NCBI GenBank assembly: GCA_020847985.1
Contig: JADLBC010000003.1
Coordinates: forward strand, 62,001-126,000
Length of the DNA: 64,000 bases
Source of the DNA: Dehalococcoidia bacterium
GTDB lineage: Bacteria > Chloroflexota > Dehalococcoidia > Tepidiformales > Tepidiformaceae
Direction: 5' to 3'
Numbering within the stretch: the stretch's first letter is position 1; every line of letters starts with the position of its first letter. Under the pieces are notes generated by a model that worked only from the letters and a program-made list of their open reading frames with translations, was not told where the DNA came from and searched no databases. The position numbers and the translations under genes were made by a program. This document shows, in pieces, positions 16,160 to 24,210 of this stretch.

Positions 16160-16978
16160 CTACGCCAGGAAGCGGTTCAGCTCTCCCGTGCCGATGTTCG
16201 ATTCCACGAACGAGAACGTGCCCTGTTCACGCGCCTCGCGGGCGGCGGCGGTCAGACCGGTCATGGCCGCCTTCCAGAGCGACGTCGCCAGGCTGATGCG
16301 CTTCACCCCCGCCGCCTCCAGTTCGGCCACGGAAAACGAACGGCCCGGGATGCCCACCATGAAGTTGAACGGCCGCGAAAGGCTCGAACAGACCGCCTTC
16401 ACCTCGTCCAGGGCGGCCAGCCCGGGAGCCATGAGGATGTCGGCGCCGGCCGCTTCGTAGGCTTGCAGCCGCGCGATCGTCTCGCCGAGGTCCGCGCCCG
16501 GCCGGATGTGGTTCTGTGTTCGCCCGGTGACGACGAACCCCGTGCCGCTCGCGCGCGCAACCTCGACGGCGGCCGCGACACGTTCGACCGCGTGTTCGAA
16601 CGTGTACGCCGGGCGCTCGCGCTCCTGCGGCGCGTCCTCGATGGAGGCCCCCGCGAGCCCGCTCTCGATCGCCATGCGAATGGTCTCGGCGGCACCGGCG
16701 GCGTCATCGCGGAAGCAGTTCTCCAGGTCCGCCGAGACGGGGAGGGTCGTGTTCGCGACGATCAGCCGGGCGTGCTCGATCGCTTCCTCGCGCGTCACCC
16801 GGCCGTCGCGGCGCCCCAGCGTCCCCGCGTGCGCGCCGCTCGAAGTCGCGATGGCGGGGAAGCCGAGCCCTTCGAGCACGCGGGCCGAAGCGCCATCCCA
16901 GGCGTTGGCGATGAGGAACGCCCCGGGCGCGGCCTGCAAGGCGCGGAGGGTCGCGGTCTTTTCGGATTGCGTGGGCAT
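16160..16978 (-). CDS. Isocitrate lyase / PEP mutase family protein
   Basis: 272 residues. ICL/PEPM TIM-barrel signatures: LIANAWDGASARVLEGLGFPAIATSSGA, VSADLENCF, GLAGASIEDAP, VVTGRTQN, and the substrate-loop region between. The family includes carboxyphosphoenolpyruvate mutase, 2-methylisocitrate lyase and oxaloacetase-like enzymes. The ICL catalytic KKCGH is not visible, so a C-C or P-C lyase of uncertain substrate is the best call. ATG 16978 follows GAGG at 10 nt. The frame continues upstream without a stop, but the conserved domain begins here. Confidence 0.88.
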   Translation of the reverse strand: MPTQSEKTATLRALQAAPGAFLIANAWDGASARVLEGLGFPAIATSSGAHAGTLGRRDGRVTREEAIEHARLIVANTTLPVSADLENCFRDDAAGAAETIRMAIESGLAGASIEDAPQERERPAYTFEHAVERVAAAVEVARASGTGFVVTGRTQNHIRPGADLGETIARLQAYEAAGADILMAPGLAALDEVKAVCSSLSRPFNFMVGIPGRSFSVAELEAAGVKRISLATSLWKAAMTGLTAAAREAREQGTFSFVESNIGTGELNRFLA

Positions 16979-17061
16979 GGCGTGGGGACCTCGCTGGCGT
17001 GGGTTCGCGTCCATCATGACGCCCCGCGCGCCGTTCGTGCGCGAAACCCGGGCCCCGGGCG

Positions 17062-17556
17062 CTACTCCGCGGCGGGCGCGGGCTCCTCGGCGGGCAGGCG
17101 GTCGAGCCGGGCGATGACGGCGGTGTGGGGGTAGTAGGTCAGCCGCACGCGGTCGCCTTCCTTCACGCCGGCCAGGGTGACGACATCGCCGCGCAGGATC
17201 TGGCCACTCGTGAGGCGGATGTAGTGGCTCTTCATCACCAGCGAATCGCTCCGCGACCATCGCCGGCCCACGGTCGCGACGGCGTCGACAGGATTCGTAC
17301 GAAGGTCCTGCAGCGCCTGGATGGATTGGAAGCCGAAGAGCCCGGTGATAATCGCGAGCACGACCACGAGGAACCACGTGCCGCCGTGGTCCCCGCCGGT
17401 CACGGTATCGAAGAGGAAGTAGAGCGTCGCGCCCAGCAGCAGCAAGAAAAATGGCGTCCAGAGGATGGCCGAACGGACGATGCCGTTGCGGACGCGGCGG
17501 GCGCGCAGTTCGTCGGCGAGGAGTGGGTCGTCGGCCCAGTCCGGTTGTCGTGTCAT
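17062..17556 (-). CDS. Two-TM membrane protein with beta-rich C-terminal domain
   Basis: 164 residues. An N-terminal cytosolic segment (MTRQPDWADDPLLADELRARR) is followed by two helices (LWTPFFLLLLGATLYFLF and TWFLVVVLAIITGLFGF) and then a C-terminal beta domain (VGRRWSRSDSLVMKSHYIRLTSGQILRGDVV). The Ser/Gly/Val-rich barrel-like region looks like a small ligand- or DNA-independent beta barrel. Its ATG overlaps the upstream LysM gene's stop (ATGA), so they form an operon. Function unknown. Confidence 0.75.
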   Translation of the reverse strand: MTRQPDWADDPLLADELRARRVRNGIVRSAILWTPFFLLLLGATLYFLFDTVTGGDHGGTWFLVVVLAIITGLFGFQSIQALQDLRTNPVDAVATVGRRWSRSDSLVMKSHYIRLTSGQILRGDVVTLAGVKEGDRVRLTYYPHTAVIARLDRLPAEEPAPAAE

Positions 17557-18104
17557 GGCGCGGGGATGGTGAGGACGGCGCCGATCTGGAGCGTCGCCGC
17601 GGTGACCCCGGGGTTCGCCGCCTGCAGCGCCGCGAGCGTGATGCCGTTCGCCGAAGCGATGCCGGAGAGGGTATCGCCGGGCTGGACGGTGTAGGTCTTC
17701 GCACCCGCGGTGGTGGGACTGGCCGGTGCGGTTCCACCGGGCGCGGCCGTGGCGGAACCCGCCGCTGTGGGCGAACTCGCCACCGTCGTGCGCGATGGCG
17801 TCGCGCCCGGCCGCGTCGGGGTCGCCGTGGCCAGGAACGAAGGGGTGGCCGTGGCGACGCTGCGCGCCGTGTCCTGTTCGGTCTTCGAAGCCGGCGGGCT
17901 AAACCAGAGGAAAAGCGCGACGAGCGACGCGGCCACGAGCGCGAGCAGCGACCCGCGGTAGACGTTGCCGGATGGCGTGGCGGCCTCGGGCGCGAGGCAG
18001 CGCAGGCACACATCCTCGCCATGTTCGAGGCAGTACAGCCGCCCGCAGGTGGAGCACTCCTCCTCGGCGGGGCGATTGCAATAGTGGCAGCTCGCGGAGG
18101 CCAT
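17553..18104 (-). CDS. Zinc-finger / single-TM / LysM protein
   Basis: 183 residues. A cytosolic N-terminus has a B-box-like zinc site (SCHYCNRPAEEECSTCGRLYC, then HGEDVCLRCL), followed by one membrane helix (GSLLALVAASLVALFLWF), a long Thr/Ser/Pro/Ala linker and an extracellular LysM domain (YTVQPGDTLSGIASANG...IGAVLTIP). LysM binds peptidoglycan, so the protein spans from cytosol to wall. TACCCT lies 6 nt before the ATG (leaderless), and a 26-bp palindrome covers the -35 region. It is coupled to the 2-TM gene downstream. Confidence 0.85.
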   Translation of the reverse strand: MASASCHYCNRPAEEECSTCGRLYCLEHGEDVCLRCLAPEAATPSGNVYRGSLLALVAASLVALFLWFSPPASKTEQDTARSVATATPSFLATATPTRPGATPSRTTVASSPTAAGSATAAPGGTAPASPTTAGAKTYTVQPGDTLSGIASANGITLAALQAANPGVTAATLQIGAVLTIPAP

Positions 18105-18118
18105 GGCGGTAGGGTAGA

Positions 18119-18144
18119 GCCGCTCGCGCGGGCGCGCGAGCGGC
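18119..18144. promoter_or_regulatory. 26-bp GC palindrome at the LysM-gene promoter
   Basis: Perfect inverted repeat: arms GCCGCTCGCGCG (18119-18130) and CGCGCGAGCGGC (18133-18144) around GG. On the minus strand it lies just upstream of the TACCCT -10 box (18116-18111) of the 18104 gene and covers the expected -35 position. It could be an operator or an insulating hairpin. Confidence 0.55.
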
Positions 18145-18252
18145 TAGTTCCCAGGCCCCAGTTCCCAGTGACCAGTCGGCAACCCCGGGGTCCGGCCTTC
18201 GCCCCCGCACCGGTCCGATCCCCTGGGAACTGGGAACCGGGAACCGGGAACT
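18145..18252. repeat. Symmetric H1 element (inverted H1 - core - H1)
   Basis: GTTCCCA-type heptamers at 18145-18172, a core with AACCCCGGGG at 18178-18220, and GGGAACT/GGGAACC heptamers at 18222-18252. It lies between the divergent starts of the LysM gene and the glycosyltransferase. Confidence 0.85.
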
Positions 18253-18292
18253 CGCCCAGCCTACCGGGCGTAAGCACGGTAGACTGGGCGCT

Positions 18293-19567
18293 ATGCGGGT
18301 TGCCATGGTTTCGGCCCACACGAGCCCCCTCGCGCCACTCGGCGGCCGCGAGACGGGGGGCATGAACGTCTACGTGCTCGAACTTTCGCGCGAACTGGGG
18401 GCGCTCGGGTACGAAGTCGACATGATCACCCGGCTCGATGGCGACCTGCCCCTCGTCCAGCAGGTCGAACGGAACCTGCGCATCGTGCGCATCCCCGCCG
18501 GCCCGGCTGCTCCCATCGAGAAGGAAGCAATCGCCGGGCACCTTGGCGAATTCGCGGACGAACTCCAGCGCTTCACCGCCCGGGAAGGCCGCGGCTACGA
18601 CATCGTGCACAGCCACTACTGGCAGAGCGGCCGCCCGGGCGGTGTGCTCGCGCGGCGCCTGCGCGTGCCTCACGCGGTCATGTTTCACACGCTGGGCGAA
18701 GTGAAGAACCGCGCGCGCATCAGCGAGGAGGAGCCGAAGGACCGCATTCGCGCCGAACGCGGCATCGCCCGCCGCGCCGATGCCATCGTCACCGCCAGCC
18801 CCCACGAGCGGCAGCTGCTGGAGATGTACTACGGCGCCGACCCGGCGCGCATGCGCACCATCCCCTGCGGGGTCGACCTCAACCTCTTCCAGCCGCTCAA
18901 CCGCGACGACTGCCGCGAGAAGCTCGGGCTCGCTCCCGGCGCACCGGTGCTCCTGTGGGTGGGCCGCCTGGAGAAGCTGAAGGGCGTCGACATCCTCATT
19001 TCCGCGCTGGCCGAACTCGAAGAGCCGGGTGTGACCCTCCTCATCGTCGGCGGCGACGACCGCGCCTCGGCGCTGCGCGCGGAGTTGCAACGGCAGGCCG
19101 AGGAGGCCGGCGTCGCCGCCAACGTACGCTTCGAAGGGCCTGTCGCGCACGACCGCCTGCCCATCTATTACAGCGCCGCCGATGTCTGCGTGGTGCCGAG
19201 CTACTATGAGAGCTTCGGGCTCGTGGCGGTCGAAGCGATGGCCTGCGGGACGCCCGTCGTGGCCTCCCGCGTCGGCGGGCTCGTTTCGACCGTGGTCGAA
19301 GGCGTGACCGGGTATCTCATCCCCTGGCTCTGCCCGGAACCGTTCGCCGAAAAGCTCGAAGTGCTGCTTCACAACCCCGAACTGCGCGCGAACTTCAGCC
19401 GCGCCGCGCGTTCATCGGTCGAACGGTTCCGCTGGCGGAACATCGCCCTGCAGGTCGCCGCGATGTACGACGAAGCGATCGCCCGCCGCCGCTCCCGCTC
19501 CCGCCCGAACGAAGGCGCCGGGTTCGGCAAGGAAGCCTACGAAGCGGCCGTGCTGGCGGGCCGCTAA
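18293..19567 (+). CDS. GT4-family glycosyltransferase, MshA-like
   Basis: 424 residues, GT-B fold. The N-terminus MVSAHTSPLAPLGGRETGGMNVYV with HSHYWQSG and FHTLGEVKN is close to the D-inositol-3-phosphate and sucrose-phosphate-synthase branch. The C-terminal half has the nucleotide-sugar motif GRLEKLKGVD and the ESFGLVAVEAMACGTPVVAS E-x7-E block. It transfers a sugar from a nucleotide donor. Mycothiol synthesis is not supported by neighbours, so the acceptor is open. TAGACT lies 7 nt before the ATG, giving a leaderless promoter. Confidence 0.9.
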   Translation: MRVAMVSAHTSPLAPLGGRETGGMNVYVLELSRELGALGYEVDMITRLDGDLPLVQQVERNLRIVRIPAGPAAPIEKEAIAGHLGEFADELQRFTAREGRGYDIVHSHYWQSGRPGGVLARRLRVPHAVMFHTLGEVKNRARISEEEPKDRIRAERGIARRADAIVTASPHERQLLEMYYGADPARMRTIPCGVDLNLFQPLNRDDCREKLGLAPGAPVLLWVGRLEKLKGVDILISALAELEEPGVTLLIVGGDDRASALRAELQRQAEEAGVAANVRFEGPVAHDRLPIYYSAADVCVVPSYYESFGLVAVEAMACGTPVVASRVGGLVSTVVEGVTGYLIPWLCPEPFAEKLEVLLHNPELRANFSRAARSSVERFRWRNIALQVAAMYDEAIARRRSRSRPNEGAGFGKEAYEAAVLAGR

Positions 19568-19573
19568 GCGCGG

Positions 19574-19677
19574 CCGAGTTCCCGGTTCCCAGTTGCCAGT
19601 GACCAGGGGGTCAGCCCCGTATCGGGGAGCACGCCTTCCCCGGGTCATCCCCCTCAGCACTCAGCACTCAGCACTGC
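19574..19677. repeat. Composite element: inverted H1 - core - H2
   Basis: AGTTCCC-type heptamers at 19579-19605, a core with GGGGGTCAGCCCC...CCCCGGGTCATCCCC at 19606-19645, then ACTCAGC repeats at 19648-19674. Situated between two plus-strand genes. Confidence 0.85.
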
Positions 19678-19767
19678 TGTTCGTCCCCTGCTTTCGGGTC
19701 CGCCGCCGCTTGTTCGCACGGCAGCCACATGCGGTGATCCGGCGCACTCTCGCCGGAGCCGCTGCCC

Positions 19768-20157
19768 GTGGATACCGAACCCGCCGTCCTCCACATCTTC
19801 GACCACGCCACCGACACCATCTTCGTCGCCGCCGGTGACCTCCTCTATGAAGAGGGCGAACGCGGCGAAGTCATGTACGTCGTCAAGCACGGCGAACTCG
19901 ATATCACCATCGATGGCACCCTCGTCGAGCGCATCGGCGCCGGCGCCATCGTCGGCGAGATGGGCCTCGTCTCCGAGGACCACCTGCGCATCGCCACCGT
20001 TCGCGCCCACACCGAGACGGAGGTCGTGGCCATCGACCGCCGCCGCTTCATGTACCTCTGCGAACGCTCGCCCTATTTCGCCCTCGAAGTGATGCGCGTG
20101 ATGGCCGGCCGCCTCAAGGCGATGGACGAACGCGTCTTCGGGCACCGCGCGGGCTGA
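19768..20157 (+). CDS. Cyclic nucleotide-binding domain protein
   Basis: 129 residues, a bare cNMP-binding beta-roll: LLYEEGERGEVMYVVKHGELDITIDG, GAIVGEMGLVSEDHLRIATVRAHTETEVVAIDRRRFMYL. The phosphate-binding cassette (GEMGL) is present, but the usual RSA tail of true cAMP binders is LRIATV, so ligand specificity is uncertain. There is no DNA-binding or channel domain. GTG start with GGAG 9 nt upstream. It may be a small regulatory module acting in trans. Confidence 0.88.
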   Translation: MDTEPAVLHIFDHATDTIFVAAGDLLYEEGERGEVMYVVKHGELDITIDGTLVERIGAGAIVGEMGLVSEDHLRIATVRAHTETEVVAIDRRRFMYLCERSPYFALEVMRVMAGRLKAMDERVFGHRAG

Positions 20158-20234
20158 CCGTAATCGCGCCCCGAGCGTAAGGATTGGCGGCCGGGCCCTC
20201 CCCCGCCGCGCGCCGCCGCCGTACCATCGCGCCC

Positions 20235-20867
20235 ATGGCCGCCGGACCGATCCCCAGCCTCAAGTTTGAACGCGCCGCCTGGAAGGCCGGGGCGTTCTGG
20301 GTCGCGGGCGTCGATGAAGTGGGCGTGGGGCCGCTCGCCGGGCCTGTCACCGCCGCCTGCGTCGCGCTCCCCCCGAACCGCCGGCTCAAGTGGTACAAGA
20401 CGGTCCGCGATTCGAAGGTCATCTCCGAAAAGCTTCGCGACGAACTCGCCGCCGAGATCAAGCGCTCCGTGCCATGGGCCATCGGCTGGGCCGACCACCT
20501 CGAAATCGACCGCGTGAACATCTACCAGGCGCGCAAGCTTTGCATGATTCGCGCCTTCGAACAGCTGTCCGTCGAACCCGGCCACATCATCTCCGATGCC
20601 CTGCCGCTGCCGTTGCCGAACGTCCAGCCCGTGATCGATGGCGATGCCCTCAGCGTCGCCGTCGCCGCCGCCTCGATCATCGCCAAGGTCGCGCGGGACG
20701 CTTTCATGAACGAGATGTGCGAGAAGTACCCGGGGTACGGCTTCTGCCACAACAAGGGCTATCCCACGCCCGAACACAAGCGCTGGCTGCGCGAAAAGGG
20801 CCCCTGCGAGATCCATCGCCGCAGCTTCGCCCCCGTCGCCCAGTTCCCCCTCGCCCTCCCGGGATGA
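20235..20867 (+). CDS. rnhB: Ribonuclease HII (variant GRG motif)
   Basis: 210 residues. Type-2 RNase H fold: WVAGVDEVGVGPLAGPV carries the first catalytic Asp-Glu, DGDALSVAVAAASIIAKVARD the next Asp block, and GYPTPEHKRWLREKGPCEIHRRSF the C-terminal family motif. The enzyme nicks 5' of ribonucleotides in DNA. The normally invariant DEAGRGPLAG reads DEVGVGPLAG, so the Arg of the GRG motif that contacts the RNA-DNA junction is Val. TACCAT lies 7 nt before the ATG, and the gene is coupled to yraN. Confidence 0.92.
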   Translation: MAAGPIPSLKFERAAWKAGAFWVAGVDEVGVGPLAGPVTAACVALPPNRRLKWYKTVRDSKVISEKLRDELAAEIKRSVPWAIGWADHLEIDRVNIYQARKLCMIRAFEQLSVEPGHIISDALPLPLPNVQPVIDGDALSVAVAAASIIAKVARDAFMNEMCEKYPGYGFCHNKGYPTPEHKRWLREKGPCEIHRRSFAPVAQFPLALPG

Positions 20868-21235
20868 CGAAGCGCGCGGAGCTGGGCGCGTTCGGCGAAC
20901 GCGTCGCCGGGCACCGCCTCGCCGCCGCTGGCCTCACCGTCGTCGCCCGCAACGTGCGCGTCCCGGGGGGCGAAATCGACCTCGTCTGCCAGGAGGGCAC
21001 GGACACCGTCTGTGTCGAAGTTCGCACGCGGCGCGCGCACCCTGGCGCGGCGGCCGAATCGCTCACCCCGGGCAAGCGCGCGCGGATGTGGCGCGCCGCC
21101 TTCGCCTACGCCGAGCGCGAAGGGATCGACCCCGCGAACCTGCGCGTCGACCTGCTCGTGATCGACCTCGCCCCCGATGGCAGCCCCGCGCACATCGACA
21201 TCCTCCGCGCCATCGAGCTCCCGGAGAGCTTTTAG
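20864..21235 (+). CDS. YraN-family (UPF0102) nuclease-fold protein
   Basis: 123 residues; the ATG overlaps the rnhB stop (ATGA), and the rnhB-yraN order is common in bacteria. Endonuclease-like core: GAFGERVAGHRLAAAGLTVVARNVRVPGGEIDLVCQEGTDTVCVEVRTR, with the D...ExR arrangement of the family (Arg where many have Lys). A role in DNA processing is likely by fold, though not established. The TAG stop is itself the first heptamer of an H7 array. Confidence 0.93.
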   Translation: MTKRAELGAFGERVAGHRLAAAGLTVVARNVRVPGGEIDLVCQEGTDTVCVEVRTRRAHPGAAAESLTPGKRARMWRAAFAYAEREGIDPANLRVDLLVIDLAPDGSPAHIDILRAIELPESF

Positions 21236-21358
21236 CTGCTGGCTCTTAGCTGTTGGCTATTGGCTGCTGGCTATTAGCGTGGCCGGATTCGCCGCTCTGG
21301 GGCGCTCCGCGGCACGGGGTTGCCACACCAACAGCCAACAGCTAATAGCCAGTAGCTA
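21233..21358. repeat. Symmetric H7 element (array - core - inverted array)
   Basis: Left array 21233-21278 runs TAGCTGC, TGGCTCT, TAGCTGT, TGGCTAT and so on, starting at the stop codon of yraN. The right array 21329-21358 is the inverted form (AACAGCC, AACAGCT, AATAGCC). Between them is a GC-rich core ending GGGGTTGCC. It can fold into one long imperfect hairpin and may act as a terminator. Confidence 0.88.
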
Positions 21359-21440
21359 CCTGAATCGTCACCGCCACTGAATCGCGCGGGATCGCGCGAA
21401 CCTGCTAGCATGCTCGCGTATCACCATCTGGAGCCTGCCC

Positions 21441-22268
21441 ATGTCCGCGCCTACCCTCGACCGCACCAAGGTCGATACCGGCACCGAGGAGCTGCTCGCC
21501 GAGCGCGACGGCAACATCCTCATCGTTACCCTCAACCGCCCCGAGCGCATGAACGCCATCAGCGGCCCCATGCTCTCCGCCTTCTCGCGCGTGCTCAGCG
21601 AGGCGAACCGCGATACCAGCGTGCGCGTCGTCATCCTCACCGGCCGCGGCCGCGGCTTCTGCGCCGGGCTCGACCTCGTCGAGAGCGGCCCGAACTCCAT
21701 CGCCGCCCGTTCCAAGAACGCCCAGCAGCTGTTCGACCTCGGCGGTTCGGCGCCGGTCGTGCTTTACAACATGGACAAGCCGGTCATCTGCGCGCTCAAC
21801 GGCGCCGCCGCGGGCTACGGCATGGACCTCGCGCTCCTCTGCGACATCCGCATCGCCGGCGAAGGTGGCCGCCTTGCCGCCGTCACCGCGAAGCGCAACC
21901 TGCTGCCCGAAAGCGGCGGGTCGTGGCTCCTCCCGCGCCTCGTCGGCTGGGCGAAGGCCTCTGAGATGTTCTTCCGCGGCCAGGTGCTGAACGCACAGCA
22001 GTGCAAGGAAGCCGGCCTCGTGAACGCCGTCGTGCCGGACGCCGAGCTGCTCGATACCGCCATCGCGTGGGCCCGCGAAATCGCCGCCAACGCCCCCATG
22101 GCCGTCCAGGCCACCAAGCGCATGATGCGCCTCGGCGCCAAAGAAGATTACGAAACCACCGTCGACCACCTGATGGTGCACCTCAAGGTCCTCTTCGGCA
22201 TGGAGGACTTCGCCGAGGGCGTCGCCTCGTTCCAGGAGAAGCGCGAGCCCCGCTTCACCGGCCGCTAG
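21441..22268 (+). CDS. Enoyl-CoA hydratase/isomerase family protein
   Basis: 275 residues, crotonase fold. Oxyanion-hole segments are GRGFCAGLDL and NGAAAGYGMDLALLCDIRIAGEGG; the acidic catalytic region RNLLPESGGSWLLPRLVG has a Glu. C-terminal trimerisation helices end FAEGVASFQEKREPRF. It acts on acyl-CoA in beta-oxidation or a related route. GGAG lies 7 nt before the ATG. Monocistronic, closed by a clear terminator. Confidence 0.93.
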   Translation: MSAPTLDRTKVDTGTEELLAERDGNILIVTLNRPERMNAISGPMLSAFSRVLSEANRDTSVRVVILTGRGRGFCAGLDLVESGPNSIAARSKNAQQLFDLGGSAPVVLYNMDKPVICALNGAAAGYGMDLALLCDIRIAGEGGRLAAVTAKRNLLPESGGSWLLPRLVGWAKASEMFFRGQVLNAQQCKEAGLVNAVVPDAELLDTAIAWAREIAANAPMAVQATKRMMRLGAKEDYETTVDHLMVHLKVLFGMEDFAEGVASFQEKREPRFTGR

Positions 22269-22293
22269 ACACGCTCCAACGCATCACATCGCG

Positions 22294-22320
22294 AACGGCG
22301 TCCCGCACGGGGCGCCGTTT
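22294..22320 (+). terminator. Rho-independent terminator
   Basis: Stem AACGGCG(TCCC) / (GGGG)CGCCGTT with loop GCAC, followed by TTCGTT. It lies 25 nt after the enoyl-CoA hydratase stop and just before the promoter of the next gene. Confidence 0.8.
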
Positions 22321-22359
22321 TCGTTGCCGCCGGTGCCTTCCGCGCGCTACCGTTCGCCC

Positions 22360-22749
22360 ATGGCCCGGACGGAGTACCCATCGGTCGATGCCTACCTCGC
22401 GGCCCAGCCCGAGCGCGTGCGTGCCATCCTCGCCGAAGTGCGCGCCATCATCCGCGAGACCGTCCCCGAGGCGGCCGAGGTGATCAGCTACCAGGTCCCC
22501 GCCTACCGCCTCCACGGGGGCTTCGTCTGCTACCTCAGCGGCTTCAAGGCGCACTACTCGCTCTCCTTCCCGCCGCCTACGGCACTCTTCGAAACCTTCG
22601 CCGGACCACTCGCCGCGAACGTAAAGGGCAAAGCCGCCGTCCGCTTCCCCCTCAGCGAGCCCGTGCCCGCCGCACTCATCCGCGACCTCTGCCGCTTCCG
22701 CGCCATCGAACTCGAAGCCCGCGCCGCCGCGAACCCCCGCCGCCGCTGA
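22360..22749 (+). CDS. DUF1801 / YdhG-like protein
   Basis: 129 residues. Family pattern: VDAYLAAQPERVRAILAEVRAIIRETVPEAAEVISYQVPAYRLHGGFVCYLSGFKAHYSLSF, ending KGKAAVRFPLSEPVPAALIRDL. The fold resembles frataxin-like proteins; one Bacillus member has been proposed as an iron chaperone, but the function is unsettled. TACCGT lies 6 nt before the ATG (22348-22353), another leaderless start. Confidence 0.88.
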   Translation: MARTEYPSVDAYLAAQPERVRAILAEVRAIIRETVPEAAEVISYQVPAYRLHGGFVCYLSGFKAHYSLSFPPPTALFETFAGPLAANVKGKAAVRFPLSEPVPAALIRDLCRFRAIELEARAAANPRRR

Positions 22750-22794
22750 CCAACGCCCGAACCACGAACCGCGACCCCGCCGGTACCCGGTGGC

Positions 22795-22866
22795 CCGTCC
22801 CGCGCGGGGAGGCATCCTGGCCGGGGGTTGCCGACTCAGCACTCAGCACTCAGCACTCAGCACTTC
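22795..22866. repeat. Composite element: core - H2
   Basis: A core with GCGGGGAGG...GGGGGTTGCC arms (22795-22832) is followed by about four ACTCAGC heptamers (22834-22865). H1 is missing. Confidence 0.82.
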
Positions 22867-22972
22867 CCCCCGGTTGAGCGCCCGTGCCCGGTTCGTCCGG
22901 GAGCGGCCCCCGCGCCTCCTATCGACAGCTTCGCCAGCCGATTCCTTCCTTATCTGGAGACGGAGCCACCGC

Positions 22973-23947
22973 ATGCGCGCATCTTCTGGCCTGCACCTCG
23001 ATCCCCTCGCGGTACCCGCCGACCAGGCCAGCTGGAGCCCCCTGCAGCGTGCCGCCATGCGCAGCCCCCAGATGCGCGCCTTCCAACGCGCCCTCCTGGG
23101 CGAACCCGGTGACCCGGCCGCCCCCCTCGATGCCGCCGAGCTTCGCGCCGCCGTCCTCGATGACCTCGCCACCTACTTCCACCTCACCCCCGAAGAGTGC
23201 GTCGAACGCTGCGTGAACTGGGAGATCTACAGCCTCCAGGAGTGGTATGCGAAGCAGCGCGATTCCGCCGAGGCCATCACCGACTTCTACGACACCGTCC
23301 AGTCGTGGTCGTTCGACCTCCTCTGGTTCGCCTGCCTCCAGGCCACGGGCCACGCCTACCCCGTGAGCACCGTGCTCGCGCGGTCGCTGCCCGTGCAGCC
23401 GCGCGCCCGCCACCTGGACTTCGGGTCGGGCGCGGGCGTCACCTCACAGCTCTTCGCCGCGCTCGGGTACGAAACCACCCTCGCCGACATCTCGACGCCC
23501 CTGCTCGAATTCGCGCGCTACCGGCTGGACCGGCGCCGCACCCCGGCGGCCTACCTCAATCTCAACCACGAATCGCTCCCGGCCGCGAAGTACGACGTCA
23601 TCACCGCGATCGATACGCTCGTGCACGTGCCCGATGTCGCGGCCACGGCGCGCGAACTGCATCGCGCCCTGCGCCCCGGCGGCGTGCTCTTCGCGAACTT
23701 CGATACCCGCCCCAGGACCTACGAAAACGCCTGGCACCTCTACGACGATGACCGGCCGCTGCGCTGGGCCCTGCACCGCGCCGGCTTCGAACCCGAGCGC
23801 GGCTTCGATGGCATGATCACCCGCTATCGCCGCGTCGAGCCCGGCACCCTCACCGATCACGTCCACGCCGTACGCGATGCCGTCATCCTTCGCAGCCCCC
23901 TGCGCCGCTGGTACCGCCAGGCCCGCGCCCGCCTGCGCGCGGCATAA
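22973..23947 (+). CDS. Class I SAM-dependent methyltransferase with N-terminal domain
   Basis: 324 residues. About 120 residues precede the SAM domain (WEIYSLQEWYAKQRDSAEAITDFYDTVQSW), then motif I HLDFGSGAGVTSQLFAALG, motif II region YETTLADIS, ITAIDTLVHVPD and LRPGGVLFANFDT. Substrate unknown; the fused N-terminal helical domain is unlike minimal methyltransferases. CGGAG sits 7 nt before the ATG. Confidence 0.85.
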   Translation: MRASSGLHLDPLAVPADQASWSPLQRAAMRSPQMRAFQRALLGEPGDPAAPLDAAELRAAVLDDLATYFHLTPEECVERCVNWEIYSLQEWYAKQRDSAEAITDFYDTVQSWSFDLLWFACLQATGHAYPVSTVLARSLPVQPRARHLDFGSGAGVTSQLFAALGYETTLADISTPLLEFARYRLDRRRTPAAYLNLNHESLPAAKYDVITAIDTLVHVPDVAATARELHRALRPGGVLFANFDTRPRTYENAWHLYDDDRPLRWALHRAGFEPERGFDGMITRYRRVEPGTLTDHVHAVRDAVILRSPLRRWYRQARARLRAA

Positions 23948-24033
23948 GGGGTGTATCCTGCGCCCTTGCCGTTGCGGTAGTGTGTGATGAGAAAGTGACG
24001 GCGGAAGCGGCCCGTCACGAAAGGGAAACGGCT

Positions 24034-24207
24034 GTGTCCAGGGACGAGTTCGACCGGCTGTTGGCCAAGGCGCGGACGATGGCGATGACGCCCGATGAGT
24101 TAGAGGGCCAGCGCCGAGGGTTCGCGTGGGGCAATACGAATATCGAGAACGAGCGAATCACGCGCGCCATGGTTGACCGGGCGGCCGAGCAGCTTCGCCC
24201 TTCGTAG
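24034..24207 (+). CDS. VbhA-like Fic antitoxin candidate
   Basis: 57 residues from GTG 24034, preceded by AAAGGGA at 8 nt. GTG 23980 or 23995 would lengthen it by up to 18 residues, but without a ribosome site. The helix QRRGFAWGNTNIENERITRAMVDRAAEQL aligns by eye with VbhA-type antitoxins, whose inhibitory motif is (S/T)xxxE(G/N). Here it reads NTNIEN, so Glu and Asn are kept and the first Ser/Thr is Asn. The Fic gene starts 3 nt after its stop. In class I pairs this Glu inserts into the Fic ATP site. Confidence 0.72.
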   Translation: MSRDEFDRLLAKARTMAMTPDELEGQRRGFAWGNTNIENERITRAMVDRAAEQLRPS

Positions 24208-24210
24208 CCC

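Noticed and set aside
16979-19372. Upstream extension of the isocitrate-lyase-family frame to 1,070 codons
   Set aside because: It runs antisense through the glycosyltransferase and LysM genes and is low-complexity Pro/Arg. The real protein starts at 16978 with its own ribosome site.
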